From assembly GCA_002351725.1 (NCBI GenBank), contig DEHD01000008.1:16962-80961 (forward strand): a stretch of DNA of 64,000 bases. The letters are read 5' to 3'. The notes under the pieces are model-generated. The model was not told where the DNA came from and did not search any database. It was given only the letters and a program-made list of their open reading frames with translations. This document shows, one piece after another, positions 18,490 through 27,151 of this stretch (the stretch's first letter is position 1; every line of letters starts with the position of its first letter). Both the position numbers and the translations under genes were made by a program. The stretch is from Prevotella sp. UBA2809. GTDB lineage: Bacteria > Bacteroidota > Bacteroidia > Bacteroidales > Bacteroidaceae.

Positions 18490-19662
18490 CTATTCTACAA
18501 ACAGGACAAGACCTTTAAGATACTCACCCTCAGGATGATAGATGTTAATAGGATGATCAGCAGGCTGATGCAACTGATGCAGGATACGAACCTTACGGCC
18601 AGCCTGTGCTGCAGCTGTAAATACAGCATTGCGGAAGTGATCTTTTGTAACCACCTGTGAACAACTGAACGTAAAGAGTATTCCGCCAGGTTGAATCTTC
18701 TGGAACGCCTTGTTATTCAGGCGTGTATAACCCTTCAGCGCATTATGCAAAGCACCACGATGTTTTGCGAAAGCAGGAGGATCAAGAATAATAAGATCAT
18801 AATTATTACCTGCCTGCTCAAGATACTTAAACGCATCTTCGCAGAAGGCCTCATGACGCTTATCGCCCTCAAAATTCAATGCTATATTACGGTTTGTAAG
18901 TTCGATAGCCTTTGCACTGCTGTCAACAGAGTGAACCAACTTAGCTCCACCACGCATAGCATATACAGAGAATCCACCTGTATAACAGAACATATTCAAT
19001 ACGCTCTTACCTGCAGAATACTTCTCCAGCAGCGAACGGTTATCACGCTGGTCAACAAAGAAACCAGTTTTCTGTCCACGCAGCCAATCCACATAGAATT
19101 TCAGTCCGTTCTCAAGAGCCACATTATCATCAGAACCGCCATAGATAAAGCCATTCTCCATATCATCCATAAATGGCAATGTGGTTTCACTCTTATAGTA
19201 AACATTATCTATACGCTGACCCATTACTTTAACCAACTGCTCAGCAATTTCCTTACGACATAGATGCATACCTATGCTATGAGCCTGCATAACAGCTGTA
19301 CGGTCATAAACGTCTATAATAAGTCCTGGCAGATTATCGCCCTCGCCGTGAACAAGTCGATAGGTATTATTCTGAGGATTATCAGCAATACCGATAGATT
19401 GGCGTACTTTTAATGCAGAAGTAAGGCGCGATGCCCAGAAATCAGCATCAATTGCGACATCACGGAACGAGAGTACTCTGACAGCAATCGAGCCCATTTG
19501 GAAGTGTCCCACAGCGATGAAATCGCCATGATTTGTAAGCACACGCACCAAATCGCCATCCTTCAAATCCTCATCAGCCTGCTGAATAGCACCAGAGAAA
19601 ACCCAAGGATGGAATCGCAAAAGACTCTCTTCCTTACCACGTTTAAGATATATCTTCTTCAT
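18490..19662 (-). CDS. rlmI: 23S rRNA (cytosine1962-C5)-methyltransferase
   Basis: SAM-dependent rRNA methyltransferase of 390 residues. The N-terminal PUA domain (KIYLKRGKEESLLRFHPWVFSGAI) is followed by a Rossmann domain with SAM motif VLNMFCYTGGFSVYAMRGGA and the motif IV segment YDLIILDPPAFAKHR; FTFSCSQVV holds a catalytic cysteine. The start overlaps the upstream exonuclease end by 20 bases, pointing to translational coupling. Confidence 0.93.
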   Translation of the reverse strand: MKKIYLKRGKEESLLRFHPWVFSGAIQQADEDLKDGDLVRVLTNHGDFIAVGHFQMGSIAVRVLSFRDVAIDADFWASRLTSALKVRQSIGIADNPQNNTYRLVHGEGDNLPGLIIDVYDRTAVMQAHSIGMHLCRKEIAEQLVKVMGQRIDNVYYKSETTLPFMDDMENGFIYGGSDDNVALENGLKFYVDWLRGQKTGFFVDQRDNRSLLEKYSAGKSVLNMFCYTGGFSVYAMRGGAKLVHSVDSSAKAIELTNRNIALNFEGDKRHEAFCEDAFKYLEQAGNNYDLIILDPPAFAKHRGALHNALKGYTRLNNKAFQKIQPGGILFTFSCSQVVTKDHFRNAVFTAAAQAGRKVRILHQLHQPADHPINIYHPEGEYLKGLVLFVE

Positions 19663-20296
19663 TTTTCTTATTTATTTCTTCAGGAACGATAACTAACTCA
19701 TAATCATTACGTTCCAACATTCTTTTAAATTCACAATACAATCTTACACAAGCCCATGCATCGATAGCAGCATATCGTTTCTGCGACTCTTCAAGCACGT
19801 CGCGTTCCCAGTTTGTCAGCTGCTCGCGCTTGCTTATTCTCTCACCAAACACGTTGGCATAAAGCTTCATCAGACTCTGGTCTTCTATTCCTATCTTTCG
19901 GGCCATATCCTGCAAGTCAACAAATGTTCCCATATTGAATTCACCAAGTTCGCGCAGTCCATGAGCATCGTTACTCCATGCCAAGCCTACCTTAGTAACA
20001 GTTGTATCCTCAAGCAATCGCCTTACTGCAGGACATAAGCCAATGTAATTCAGGCGGAACAGGAAACAGCAATCAGCAGTAGAAACCTGAAGCAAAGAAC
20101 ACTTATGGCGAACTCCCTTCTTAAAACTTGGGCGTGTCTCTGTATCAAACCCCAGCACAGGCTGAGCCAACAGATAATCTACTGCACGTTCGGCTTCTGG
20201 TTCCGACAGCACAACAATTATCTTACCAGGGAAACTTACCCTAGGAAAGTCGGCAATTGTCTTCTTATCTACCTTGTTTTGTATCAACTTTTTCAT
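19643..20296 (-). CDS. RNase D-like 3'-5' exonuclease
   Basis: A DEDDy exonuclease domain protein of 217 residues. Motif I is LGFDTETRP, motif II lies in VGLAWSNDAHGLRE, and motif III near YAAIDAWACVRLY. There is no HRDC domain, so it is shorter than RNase D and closer to the stand-alone 3'-5' exonuclease group. I start it at ATG 20296 (MKKLIQNKVDKK); the TTG at 20308 lies inside the -7 box TATTTTTG (20306-20313). That places the ATG only about four bases after the expected transcription start, so the mRNA may be nearly leaderless. Confidence 0.9.
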   Translation of the reverse strand: MKKLIQNKVDKKTIADFPRVSFPGKIIVVLSEPEAERAVDYLLAQPVLGFDTETRPSFKKGVRHKCSLLQVSTADCCFLFRLNYIGLCPAVRRLLEDTTVTKVGLAWSNDAHGLRELGEFNMGTFVDLQDMARKIGIEDQSLMKLYANVFGERISKREQLTNWERDVLEESQKRYAAIDAWACVRLYCEFKRMLERNDYELVIVPEEINKKNEEDIS

Positions 20297-20385
20297 TTCT
20301 GCGTGCAAAAATATAAAAAAAATCCCGATTTATGATGAAATCTTATTTTTTTCAGCTACTTTTGCACAAAATATCATAAAACTAT

Positions 20386-22854
20386 ATGAAGAAAGTAAAG
20401 AAAAAGACTACAAACAACGACAATAAGGAGCGCCTGAGTTTTATCTTCGGTGCCATACTTTTCGGTATTTCTATTTATCTGTGTTTTGCATTCGTATCAT
20501 ATTTCTCAACGGGTGCGGCCGACCAGACTCTTATTGAGGAACCTCGCGATGGCGAAGTGCTCAATGAGCATCATGAGTTTGAAAATACCTGCGGAAGTCT
20601 TGGAGCCTATGCAGCATGGTTCTTTATCAAGCGTTGTTTCGGATTACCAGCATTCCTTATTCCATTACTGCTCTTTGTAATAGCCATTCACCTTATGAAG
20701 GCCTACCGTGTAAATCTACTCAAGTGGACACTTTCAGTTGCTCTGCTTATGATTTGGGCATCGGTAGCACTTGCCACCTTCCTTCAGCCATTGTTTGCTG
20801 ACGCAAGTTTCAGCCCTGGCGGCGATCATGGTATGTATATCAGTAATTACATTGGCAATCTTGTTGGAGCCCCAGGTCTTACGGCCATTCTTGCACTTAT
20901 TGCTGTAGCATTCCTTACATACTTCAGTGCAGCAACAGTCATTTTCATTCGTAAGATGCTCAACCCAACCTTGTATATTAATAAGGTTAAGTTTACCGTT
21001 AACAGACCAGGCGAAGCTGAGCCCGAGAACTACGAGCCCGAAGAAGAGGAAGAGCCATTGGTGTTCGACGACCCAGCCACTCAGACTGTTGAATTCAAAG
21101 ACAACGGCGAAACAGTAGTAATCGATGAGGGTTACCAGAACGAAGACAGCAACGTTAAGCCTGGATTCCTGAGCAGTCTCAGAAAGAAGAAGGAGACCGA
21201 TGTTAAGCCAAAGCCAGAGGAGACAGAGAAGGTTGCCGATAGCGATATCGATATGGCAATAGAGGTGGCCAAGGGTGATACCGAGACTGCCGATAAGAAG
21301 ACTTTGGTAGAGGATATTGAGAATATGGAGCCTTACGATCCAAAGCGTGATCTTGAGAACTACCACTATCCTACTCTCGACCTTCTTAAGAAGTACGATA
21401 ATGACGGTAAGCCTTATATCGATATGGCTGAGCAGACAACTAACAAAAACCGTATTGTTGATGTTCTGCGCACCTTTGGTGTTGAAATCAGCAGCATCAA
21501 GGCTACCGTTGGTCCAACCATTACTCTTTACGAGATTACACTGGCTCAGGGTGTGCGTATCCAGAAGGTTAAGAATCTTGAGGATGATATTGCTCTTTCG
21601 CTTGCAGCCCTTGGCATACGTATCATTGCTCCAATGCCAGGTAAAGGAACTGTTGGTATCGAGGTTCCAAATGCCAAGCCTTCTACAGTATCTATGGAGT
21701 CTATCCTTAACTCTAAGAAGTTCCAGGAGTCTAAGATGGAGTTGCCTTGCGCCATCGGTAAGACCATTACCAACGAGGTGTTCATGTTCGATCTGGCCAA
21801 AGCCCCACACCTTCTTGTTGCTGGTGCTACTGGTCAGGGTAAGTCTGTTGGTCTTAACGCCATCATCACCTCTTTGTTATATAAGAAGCATCCTGCAGAG
21901 CTCAAGATAGTTCTTGTTGACCCAAAGAAAGTTGAGTTCAGTTTCTATGAGCCAATAGCAAATCACTTCCTGGCTAAGGTTCCCGATGAGGAGGCCGATC
22001 CAATCATCACCGATGTAACTAAGGTGGTTCGCACTCTTAACTCACTCTGTAAGGAGATGGATACCCGTTACGACCTGCTTAAGACGGCTCGTGCACATAA
22101 TATCAAGGAGTACAACCAGAAGTTCATCGCACGCCAGCTTAATCCTAACAACGGCCATCGTTTCCTGCCATACATCGTGGTGGTAATCGACGAGTTCGGA
22201 GATTTGATTATGACAGCAGGTAAGGAGGTTGAGCTTCCAATCGCTCGTATCGCACAATTGGCTCGTGCCGTAGGTATCCACATGATCATCGCTACACAGC
22301 GACCAACAACCAATATCATCACTGGTACCATTAAAGCCAACTTCCCAAGCCGTATTGCTTTCAAGGTTTCAGCAGGTATCGACTCTAAGACCATTCTCGA
22401 CCGAACAGGTGCACAGCAGCTTATTGGTCGAGGCGATATGTTGGCACTTGTTGGCGGTTCAGAGCCAGAGCGTGTTCAGTGCGCCTTTGTTGATACTCCA
22501 GAAGTTGAGCGCATCAATGAGTATATCAGCAACCAACAGAGCTATGGTGCTCCATTCGAACTCCCAGAGCCCGATATGCCTGAGGCAGATATGGGTGACG
22601 GTGGTGATAGAGATGTAGATATGGCACACCTCGACCCACTGTTCGACGATGCAGCCCGACTGATTGTTATGAACCAAAGCGGTTCTACATCACTCATACA
22701 GCGTAAGTTCGCCATAGGTTACAACCGTGCTGGCCGACTTATGGATCAGCTCGAAAAGGCTGGTGTTGTAGGTGCTGCTATGGGTTCTAAACCACGCGAA
22801 GTATTGATTCAGGACGAAAATAGTTTGAATAATCTTTTATGTAATCTAAGATAA
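20386..22854 (+). CDS. ftsK: DNA translocase FtsK
   Basis: Septal DNA pump that clears the chromosome terminus and activates XerCD. It has 822 residues. Four hydrophobic segments occupy about residues 20-190, then an acidic linker (200-320), the alpha domain, and the RecA-like motor with Walker A GATGQGKSV near residue 482 and Walker B IVVVIDEFGDL. The C-terminal gamma winged helix ends with FAIGYNRAGRLMDQLEKAGVVGA. A TACTTTTG -7 box at 20357-20364 lies just upstream. The LolA-like gene follows after two bases. Confidence 0.96.
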   Translation: MKKVKKKTTNNDNKERLSFIFGAILFGISIYLCFAFVSYFSTGAADQTLIEEPRDGEVLNEHHEFENTCGSLGAYAAWFFIKRCFGLPAFLIPLLLFVIAIHLMKAYRVNLLKWTLSVALLMIWASVALATFLQPLFADASFSPGGDHGMYISNYIGNLVGAPGLTAILALIAVAFLTYFSAATVIFIRKMLNPTLYINKVKFTVNRPGEAEPENYEPEEEEEPLVFDDPATQTVEFKDNGETVVIDEGYQNEDSNVKPGFLSSLRKKKETDVKPKPEETEKVADSDIDMAIEVAKGDTETADKKTLVEDIENMEPYDPKRDLENYHYPTLDLLKKYDNDGKPYIDMAEQTTNKNRIVDVLRTFGVEISSIKATVGPTITLYEITLAQGVRIQKVKNLEDDIALSLAALGIRIIAPMPGKGTVGIEVPNAKPSTVSMESILNSKKFQESKMELPCAIGKTITNEVFMFDLAKAPHLLVAGATGQGKSVGLNAIITSLLYKKHPAELKIVLVDPKKVEFSFYEPIANHFLAKVPDEEADPIITDVTKVVRTLNSLCKEMDTRYDLLKTARAHNIKEYNQKFIARQLNPNNGHRFLPYIVVVIDEFGDLIMTAGKEVELPIARIAQLARAVGIHMIIATQRPTTNIITGTIKANFPSRIAFKVSAGIDSKTILDRTGAQQLIGRGDMLALVGGSEPERVQCAFVDTPEVERINEYISNQQSYGAPFELPEPDMPEADMGDGGDRDVDMAHLDPLFDDAARLIVMNQSGSTSLIQRKFAIGYNRAGRLMDQLEKAGVVGAAMGSKPREVLIQDENSLNNLLCNLR

Positions 22855-22856
22855 TT

Positions 22857-23471
22857 ATGAAAGTAAGTATAATCAGGATAGCAGCCATTGCGCTGTTTAC
22901 TTTTCAGAGTTCATTATTCACAGCAAATGCCCAATCAGCAAAGAGAGTGCTCGATAAGGCTGCAGCTTCAGTAACAGTTGCATCAGGTGTTAAGGCAAAC
23001 TTCAGAATGACAACCACAACTGGTAACACAAGCGGTACCATAGCCATAAAGGGCAAGAAGTTCTACGCCACAACTCCACAAGCAAAGATATGGTTCGACG
23101 GTAAGACTCAGTGGACCTATCTTAAGAATAACGACGAAGTAAATGTAAGTAATCCAACAGAGGCACAGTTGCAGGCCATCAACCCCTACAACTTCATCAA
23201 CCTCTATAAGAATGGATACACCTATACAATGAATACAGCTGGCACAAACTATGTTATTCATCTCACATCAAATAGTGCCAACCGTAAGATTAAGGAGCTG
23301 TTCATTACTGTCAACAAGAAGAGCTACGAGCCTATGCAGGTCAAGATGCTGCAAGGCAAGAAGTGGACCACTTTCGACATCACAAGCATCAAGAAGGAGA
23401 AAATCGCTGATAGTCAGTTCCGTTTTAATTCAAAAGACTTCCCAAAAGCAGAAATCATAGATCTCAGATAA
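22857..23471 (+). CDS. LolA-like outer-membrane lipoprotein carrier protein
   Basis: A 204-residue exported protein. The signal peptide ends near ANAQS (residue 26). The mature part has the LolA half-barrel pattern: an early helix (KRVLDKAAASV), then strands such as VKANFRMTTTTG, GTIAIKGKKFYATTPQAKIWFDGKTQWTYL and the late SQFRFNSKDFPKAEIIDLR. It probably carries lipoproteins or lipids across the periplasm. Location two bases after ftsK is a conserved pairing as I recall it for Bacteroidetes. Sequence similarity to proteobacterial LolA is weak, so lipid-binding partners may differ. Confidence 0.82.
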   Translation: MKVSIIRIAAIALFTFQSSLFTANAQSAKRVLDKAAASVTVASGVKANFRMTTTTGNTSGTIAIKGKKFYATTPQAKIWFDGKTQWTYLKNNDEVNVSNPTEAQLQAINPYNFINLYKNGYTYTMNTAGTNYVIHLTSNSANRKIKELFITVNKKSYEPMQVKMLQGKKWTTFDITSIKKEKIADSQFRFNSKDFPKAEIIDLR

Positions 23472-23478
23472 TCATCTT

Positions 23479-24963
23479 ATGAACAAATTTCAACTTTATC
23501 GTCTTCTTCGCAAGAATACGAACCTTAGCTATAAGCGCAGCCCTGCTTTCGAACAAAACAAATGGGCAAAATTATTAATTTATATAGGTGCAGGCATGTT
23601 TGCCCTATACCTTATTTTGTTAGGTTGCGATGTTGGCATGGTGGCTAAAGGCGAGGCTGGCATGATGCTGGCTTTTGCCCCCATCTATATGGCCCTCGAT
23701 TTCCTGCTGCGTTTCATCGTGCAAACCACACCCGGCATGATGGTTAAGCCCTACATTCTGCAACCCATTTCGCGATATACAGCCATTGAGTGTTTCTTGA
23801 TTGACGCACACATAAGTGGCTACAATTTCCTGTGGCTTTGCATGTTTGTGCCCTACTCTATCATCCTGTTGTTTGCAGGCGAGAGTTTCGGGCTGGTACT
23901 GTTGGAATTGATAACCTGCGAGGTGCTGATGATTCTGAATAGTCAGATTTATCTGTTCTTCCGCACACTCATAAACCGCAGAGTGGTGTGGTTCATACCA
24001 GGTGTAGTATTCTATGCCCTGCCATTTGCACCGCTGATGCTGTCGCCCAAAGGCAGCACCTTCGATAAGATGATCGATATGATTATAGCTCATGGTTTGT
24101 CGTGGTATGCCCTGCCTATCATTCTGCTGGTTATCTGCGGGTTGTTTTTTGTAAACCGCCACATGCAGTTTATCTTTGTGTACGAGGAGATTTCAAAGAA
24201 GGCCGAGCGCCAGCTTAAGCATGTATCACAGTTTGCATTCTTCAACCGCTTTGGTCTGGTTGGTGAGTATCTCAAGATTGAGCTCAAGTCAAACCTCCGC
24301 AACAAGACCATGCGCACCCGTTGCATCTTCAGTCTTGTGGCTGTAGTTATATTCACACTGCTTGTATCTTATACCAGCATATACGACAATGAGCTTATGC
24401 AGAATTTCTGGTGTATCTACTGTTTTGCTCTTTACGGCGCCACAGCCCTGATAAAGATTATGGGCCAGGAAGGAAACTATATCGAGCTGCTGATGATGCA
24501 CCGCGAAAACATTATTGCTCTACTCACAGCCAAGTTCTGGTTCTATAGCGCAGTGCTCATCATTCCATTCGTCATCATGTTGCCAGCAGTGTTTGCAGGT
24601 AAGTACACCCTCCTGATGATTACGGCATACATGCTACTTACAGCCGGATTCCTGCACTTCGTCATTTTCCAGTTGGCTGTTTACAACAAGCAAACCATTC
24701 CCCTTCAGCTGAAGGTGACAGCCAAGGGTAACTTCGAAAATGGCAGACAGCTTGTCATTGAGCTCTTTGCATTCTTCGGTCCTGTGCTCATCACTGGACT
24801 TGGTTACTTGTTAATAGGCCTCACATACACCTATATTATTATGTGCATCATTGGTCTCGCATTCATACTTACGCACCATCTCTGGATTCGCAATATCTAC
24901 AACAGAATGATGAAAAGAAGGTATGAAAACATCGAAGGATTCGTCAGCACAAGAGATTTTTAG
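23479..24963 (+). CDS. DUF5687 membrane protein, ABC-2-like permease
   Basis: A 494-residue polytopic protein with about ten to twelve hydrophobic segments. The N-terminus (FQLYRLLRKNTNLSYKRSPAFEQNKW) and PYILQPISRYTAIECFLI match the DUF5687 group, which is usually encoded beside an ABC ATPase and is thought to be an exporter permease. No ATPase gene is next to it here: upstream are LolA and FtsK, downstream tRNA-Lys. It might borrow an ATPase encoded elsewhere. The C-terminus is short and basic. Confidence 0.8.
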   Translation: MNKFQLYRLLRKNTNLSYKRSPAFEQNKWAKLLIYIGAGMFALYLILLGCDVGMVAKGEAGMMLAFAPIYMALDFLLRFIVQTTPGMMVKPYILQPISRYTAIECFLIDAHISGYNFLWLCMFVPYSIILLFAGESFGLVLLELITCEVLMILNSQIYLFFRTLINRRVVWFIPGVVFYALPFAPLMLSPKGSTFDKMIDMIIAHGLSWYALPIILLVICGLFFVNRHMQFIFVYEEISKKAERQLKHVSQFAFFNRFGLVGEYLKIELKSNLRNKTMRTRCIFSLVAVVIFTLLVSYTSIYDNELMQNFWCIYCFALYGATALIKIMGQEGNYIELLMMHRENIIALLTAKFWFYSAVLIIPFVIMLPAVFAGKYTLLMITAYMLLTAGFLHFVIFQLAVYNKQTIPLQLKVTAKGNFENGRQLVIELFAFFGPVLITGLGYLLIGLTYTYIIMCIIGLAFILTHHLWIRNIYNRMMKRRYENIEGFVSTRDF

Positions 24964-24991
24964 TCTTTTTTGAAAGAAAATCGCAAAAAAG

Positions 24992-25023
24992 TTTGGTGGA
25001 ATCAAAAAAAGTTAGTACCTTTG
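24992..25023 (+). promoter_or_regulatory. Promoter of tRNA-Lys
   Basis: TTTG (24992-24995), 20 bases, TACCTTTG (25016-25023), with the tRNA starting 23 bases later. Confidence 0.85.
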
Positions 25024-25046
25024 CACCCGCAAAACAAGAAACGGAT

Positions 25047-25119
25047 GCACCCGTAGCTCAGTTGGTAGAGCACCTGACTCTTAATCAGGGTGTCCAGAGT
25101 TCGAGCCTCTGCGGGTGTA
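25047..25119 (+). tRNA. tRNA-Lys (CTT)
   Basis: Cloverleaf of 73 bases: acceptor GCACCCG/CGGGTGT closed by a terminal G-U pair, anticodon loop CTCTTAA giving CTT, T loop TTCGAGC, discriminator A. CCA is not encoded. A degenerate copy of its 3' end, with a similarly placed terminator, lies 2 kb downstream. Confidence 0.97.
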
Positions 25120-25130
25120 CGAAAAGCAAA

Positions 25131-25156
25131 AGAGATAAGTCCAAAAGCTTATCTCT
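25131..25156. terminator. Bidirectional terminator, tRNA-Lys and the 25.2-kb gene
   Basis: A perfect 9-bp stem AGAGATAAG (25131-25139) / CTTATCTCT (25148-25156) with an 8-base loop is followed by T runs on the + strand and TTTTGCTTTT on the other. It serves the tRNA and the convergent gene. The same stem recurs at 26128-26153. Confidence 0.75.
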
Positions 25157-25169
25157 TTTTATGTTTTTA

Positions 25170-25982
25170 TTAGTTTTCTAATTTGTATCCTTTTACTACG
25201 ATTGGTGGGCAGGCAGGGAGTTTTCTCATCTTACCCTTTACGGCATTGCGGGCGTAGCTGCTTTTAAAGTTGGCTGGGAAGAATACTCCACCATTGCCTT
25301 TATAGTCAACCACACTCACACTGATACAATATTTCTTTTTACCCTTAAGCACTATATGCTCGTCAGGACTTACGCTAAATTTCTTGCCATTATCTGCGGG
25401 TGATATATGCTTGTATATGGGCTTGTTCATAATGTTTATAAACTTCTTACCCTGCAGTTCGTAGACATTGAAACTAAGCACACACTCATCATATTTACAC
25501 TTGGCTATAGACAGCAACAGTTCACTCAACACATAGTCCTTACTGTTTTTGAATATCGGCCCCCACTCCGTGCCGCCATCCTGATTGCCTACAAAACCTA
25601 CTGTACTAACTTTTACCAACGAACGGCCCGATAGCGTTTTCGACTTGTTTTTCTTGCCAATCACCACCTCAGCCAGTTCAACGGTTTTATCCTTTAGTAC
25701 AACCTTCAGATCATTTCCTTTGCTGTATGTAGCATAAGGCACGATAGCGTCCTGATACGACACATGCGTGAACGATAAGTCCTTTGTTCGTCCTGCAGGT
25801 ATAGTGAGCGTAAAGTGGCCCTTCACATCGGAAATCACGCCCACGCTATCCTCATCAAAGCCTATGCTGACATATTCTACGGCCTCGCCGCGTTCGTTTA
25901 CTACGTTGCCTTTTACTACGGTCTGAGCACTCGCTGCAATCATCAACTGCATTAATACAGTTAAGAGTATGCTTTTTTTCAT
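25170..25982 (-). CDS. Exported carboxypeptidase-D-like repeat protein
   Basis: A 270-residue exported protein. The signal peptide ends near ASAQT (residue 20). Residues 21-105 form a carboxypeptidase regulatory-like beta sandwich (VVKGNVVNERGEAVEYVSIGFDEDSVGVISDVKGHFTLTI), the fold found at the N-terminus of TonB-dependent receptors. The C-terminal 150 residues I cannot assign; they alternate basic loops and hydrophobic strands with no catalytic motif. It has no TonB barrel. A candidate -7 box TACATTTG lies at 26025-26032. It may bind envelope proteins or sugars; the role is unknown. Confidence 0.75.
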   Translation of the reverse strand: MKKSILLTVLMQLMIAASAQTVVKGNVVNERGEAVEYVSIGFDEDSVGVISDVKGHFTLTIPAGRTKDLSFTHVSYQDAIVPYATYSKGNDLKVVLKDKTVELAEVVIGKKNKSKTLSGRSLVKVSTVGFVGNQDGGTEWGPIFKNSKDYVLSELLLSIAKCKYDECVLSFNVYELQGKKFINIMNKPIYKHISPADNGKKFSVSPDEHIVLKGKKKYCISVSVVDYKGNGGVFFPANFKSSYARNAVKGKMRKLPACPPIVVKGYKLEN

Positions 25983-26127
25983 TTTCTAAGTATTTATAAA
26001 ATTATAGTGTTGCAAATTCGGCAGCAAATGTAATTATAATCCTCTAATTACTCGTTGTTTTTCAGTTTCTTTGTGATATGTTTTGATAGTTTCAGATTTA
26101 ATTGGTTGTAATCCCTATAATATAAAA

Positions 26128-26153
26128 AGAGATAAGCTTTGGGGCTTATCTCT
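26128..26153. terminator. Terminator of hicAB
   Basis: A perfect 10-bp stem AGAGATAAGC (26128-26137) / GCTTATCTCT (26144-26153) has TTTTT after it in the leftward sense and TTTT in the rightward sense. It nearly duplicates the hairpin at 25131-25156. Confidence 0.75.
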
Positions 26154-26177
26154 TTTGCTTATATCATATTTATTGCT

Positions 26178-26525
26178 TTATAATACAGCAGCGTGCTTTA
26201 GTTCGTTTTGGATGGCTTTATTGATAAAATCGTTTATTGTGGTGCCAGTAGCTGCCACAACAGCTGCCACTCGAGAGTGAAGCTCTGACGACATGCGAAG
26301 ATTCAATCTCCCACTATATGGCTTAGCAGGTTCAACCCCATCAGCTTTACAAGCTTCGAGATAGCTGTCAACACCATTCTCAAAATCCTTACGTAATTCT
26401 TCGAGTGTATCGCCTTCATAGAGAATCAGCGCCTTGCTCATTCCCTGAACCTTTCCAAACAGGCAATTATCTTCCTTACTATACTCTACACTGCCTTTGT
26501 AGCCCTTATACTCCAAATAATCCAT
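26178..26525 (-). CDS. hicB: HicB-family antitoxin
   Basis: Antitoxin that blocks HicA and represses its own operon. It has 115 residues: an N-terminal partial RNase-H-like HicB domain (YKGSVEYSKEDNCLFGKVQGMSKALILYEGDTLEELRKDFENGVDSYLE) and a C-terminal ribbon-helix-helix DNA-binding part (GRLNLRMSSELHSRVAAVVAATGTTINDFINKAIQNEL). Gene order is toxin then antitoxin, with eight bases between them. The RHH domain fits a role at the perfect palindrome in the hicAB promoter. Confidence 0.93.
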   Translation of the reverse strand: MDYLEYKGYKGSVEYSKEDNCLFGKVQGMSKALILYEGDTLEELRKDFENGVDSYLEACKADGVEPAKPYSGRLNLRMSSELHSRVAAVVAATGTTINDFINKAIQNELKHAAVL

Positions 26526-26533
26526 ATCATTAA

Positions 26534-26794
26534 TTATTTAATATGTCCATACTCTTTAAGATGCTGATAAATCGCCTTGATCATCCACTCTTTCATAATA
26601 CTACCTGGATGTGGGCGATGAATATCAATGTAAACACCTAATGTATCATTCTTAAATCTAACACGAGAGCCAGAAGTTGCCCCTTTATTATGAACATTAT
26701 ATCCGAAGTGTGCTAAAAGTGCAATAGTTTCTTCGTACGTAAAGTCCTTGGGTTTCTTCTTGAAACGTTCAACCAATTTTTCTTTTGTACCCAT
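26534..26794 (-). CDS. hicA: HicA-family toxin
   Basis: Small dsRBD-like mRNA interferase, 86 residues from ATG 26794 (MGTKEKLVERFKKKPKDFTYEE). An upstream in-frame ATG at 26842 lies in the promoter and cannot be used. The core reads LLAHFGYNVHNKGATSGSRVRFKN. In the best-known HicA proteins the motif GSH carries the catalytic histidine; here the matching position is Arg (SGSRV). I recall this variant as common in Bacteroidetes HicA proteins, so activity is likely but its chemistry is open. Confidence 0.9.
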   Translation of the reverse strand: MGTKEKLVERFKKKPKDFTYEETIALLAHFGYNVHNKGATSGSRVRFKNDTLGVYIDIHRPHPGSIMKEWMIKAIYQHLKEYGHIK

Positions 26795-26811
26795 AATTAT
26801 GTATTTGGCTG

Positions 26812-26843
26812 CAAAAGTACTAAATTTAGTACTAACATCCAAA
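26812..26843 (-). promoter_or_regulatory. hicAB promoter with built-in operator
   Basis: Read leftward there is TTTG (26840-26843), 20 bases, then TACTTTTG (26812-26819). The spacer holds a perfect 18-bp palindrome AGTACTAAATTTAGTACT (26816-26833) that overlaps the -7 box, the expected place for HicB repression. Confidence 0.82.
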
Positions 26844-27116
26844 CTTTTTTCCGATTATTTTAGTTTTCCACCTTATATCCTTTTTAAAAGTATCATTTCA
26901 TAAAAAAAGTGGGTTCGATATTTGGTAGTAACAGGAAAAATGACTAACTTTGCAAGCGTAATCACATAGCAAGAAAGCCCAAGGGTTAATCATTGTTAAA
27001 AGTGATGCAAAAGCGGTCTTTTCGACGTGACTTGATGATTTAACGTAAATTCACAACCTGTTACCGATTCCAATTGGTAACATATACAGGGTCTAAGTGC
27101 CTGATATTCAAGAAGG

Positions 27117-27138
27117 GTTCGACACTCTGCGGGTGTAC
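27117..27138 (+). repeat. tRNA-Lys 3'-end remnant, possible att site
   Basis: 20 of 22 bases match 25099-25120 of tRNA-Lys: GTTCGA, two changed bases, then 14 identical bases CTCTGCGGGTGTAC reaching one base past the discriminator. The T-stem partner is lost, so it is not a functional tRNA. GAGATAAG follows at 27146, as it does after the intact tRNA. Confidence 0.7.
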
Positions 27139-27151
27139 TAAACACGAGATA

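Noticed and set aside
20734..21810. 358-residue reverse ORF across ftsK
   Set aside because: It is antisense to an unmistakable ftsK; its composition (His, Cys, Leu runs) is that of a mirrored coding frame and no motif is present.
27117..27138. Functional tRNA
   Set aside because: Only the T loop and 3' acceptor strand remain; the 5' acceptor strand and anticodon arm are not found upstream.
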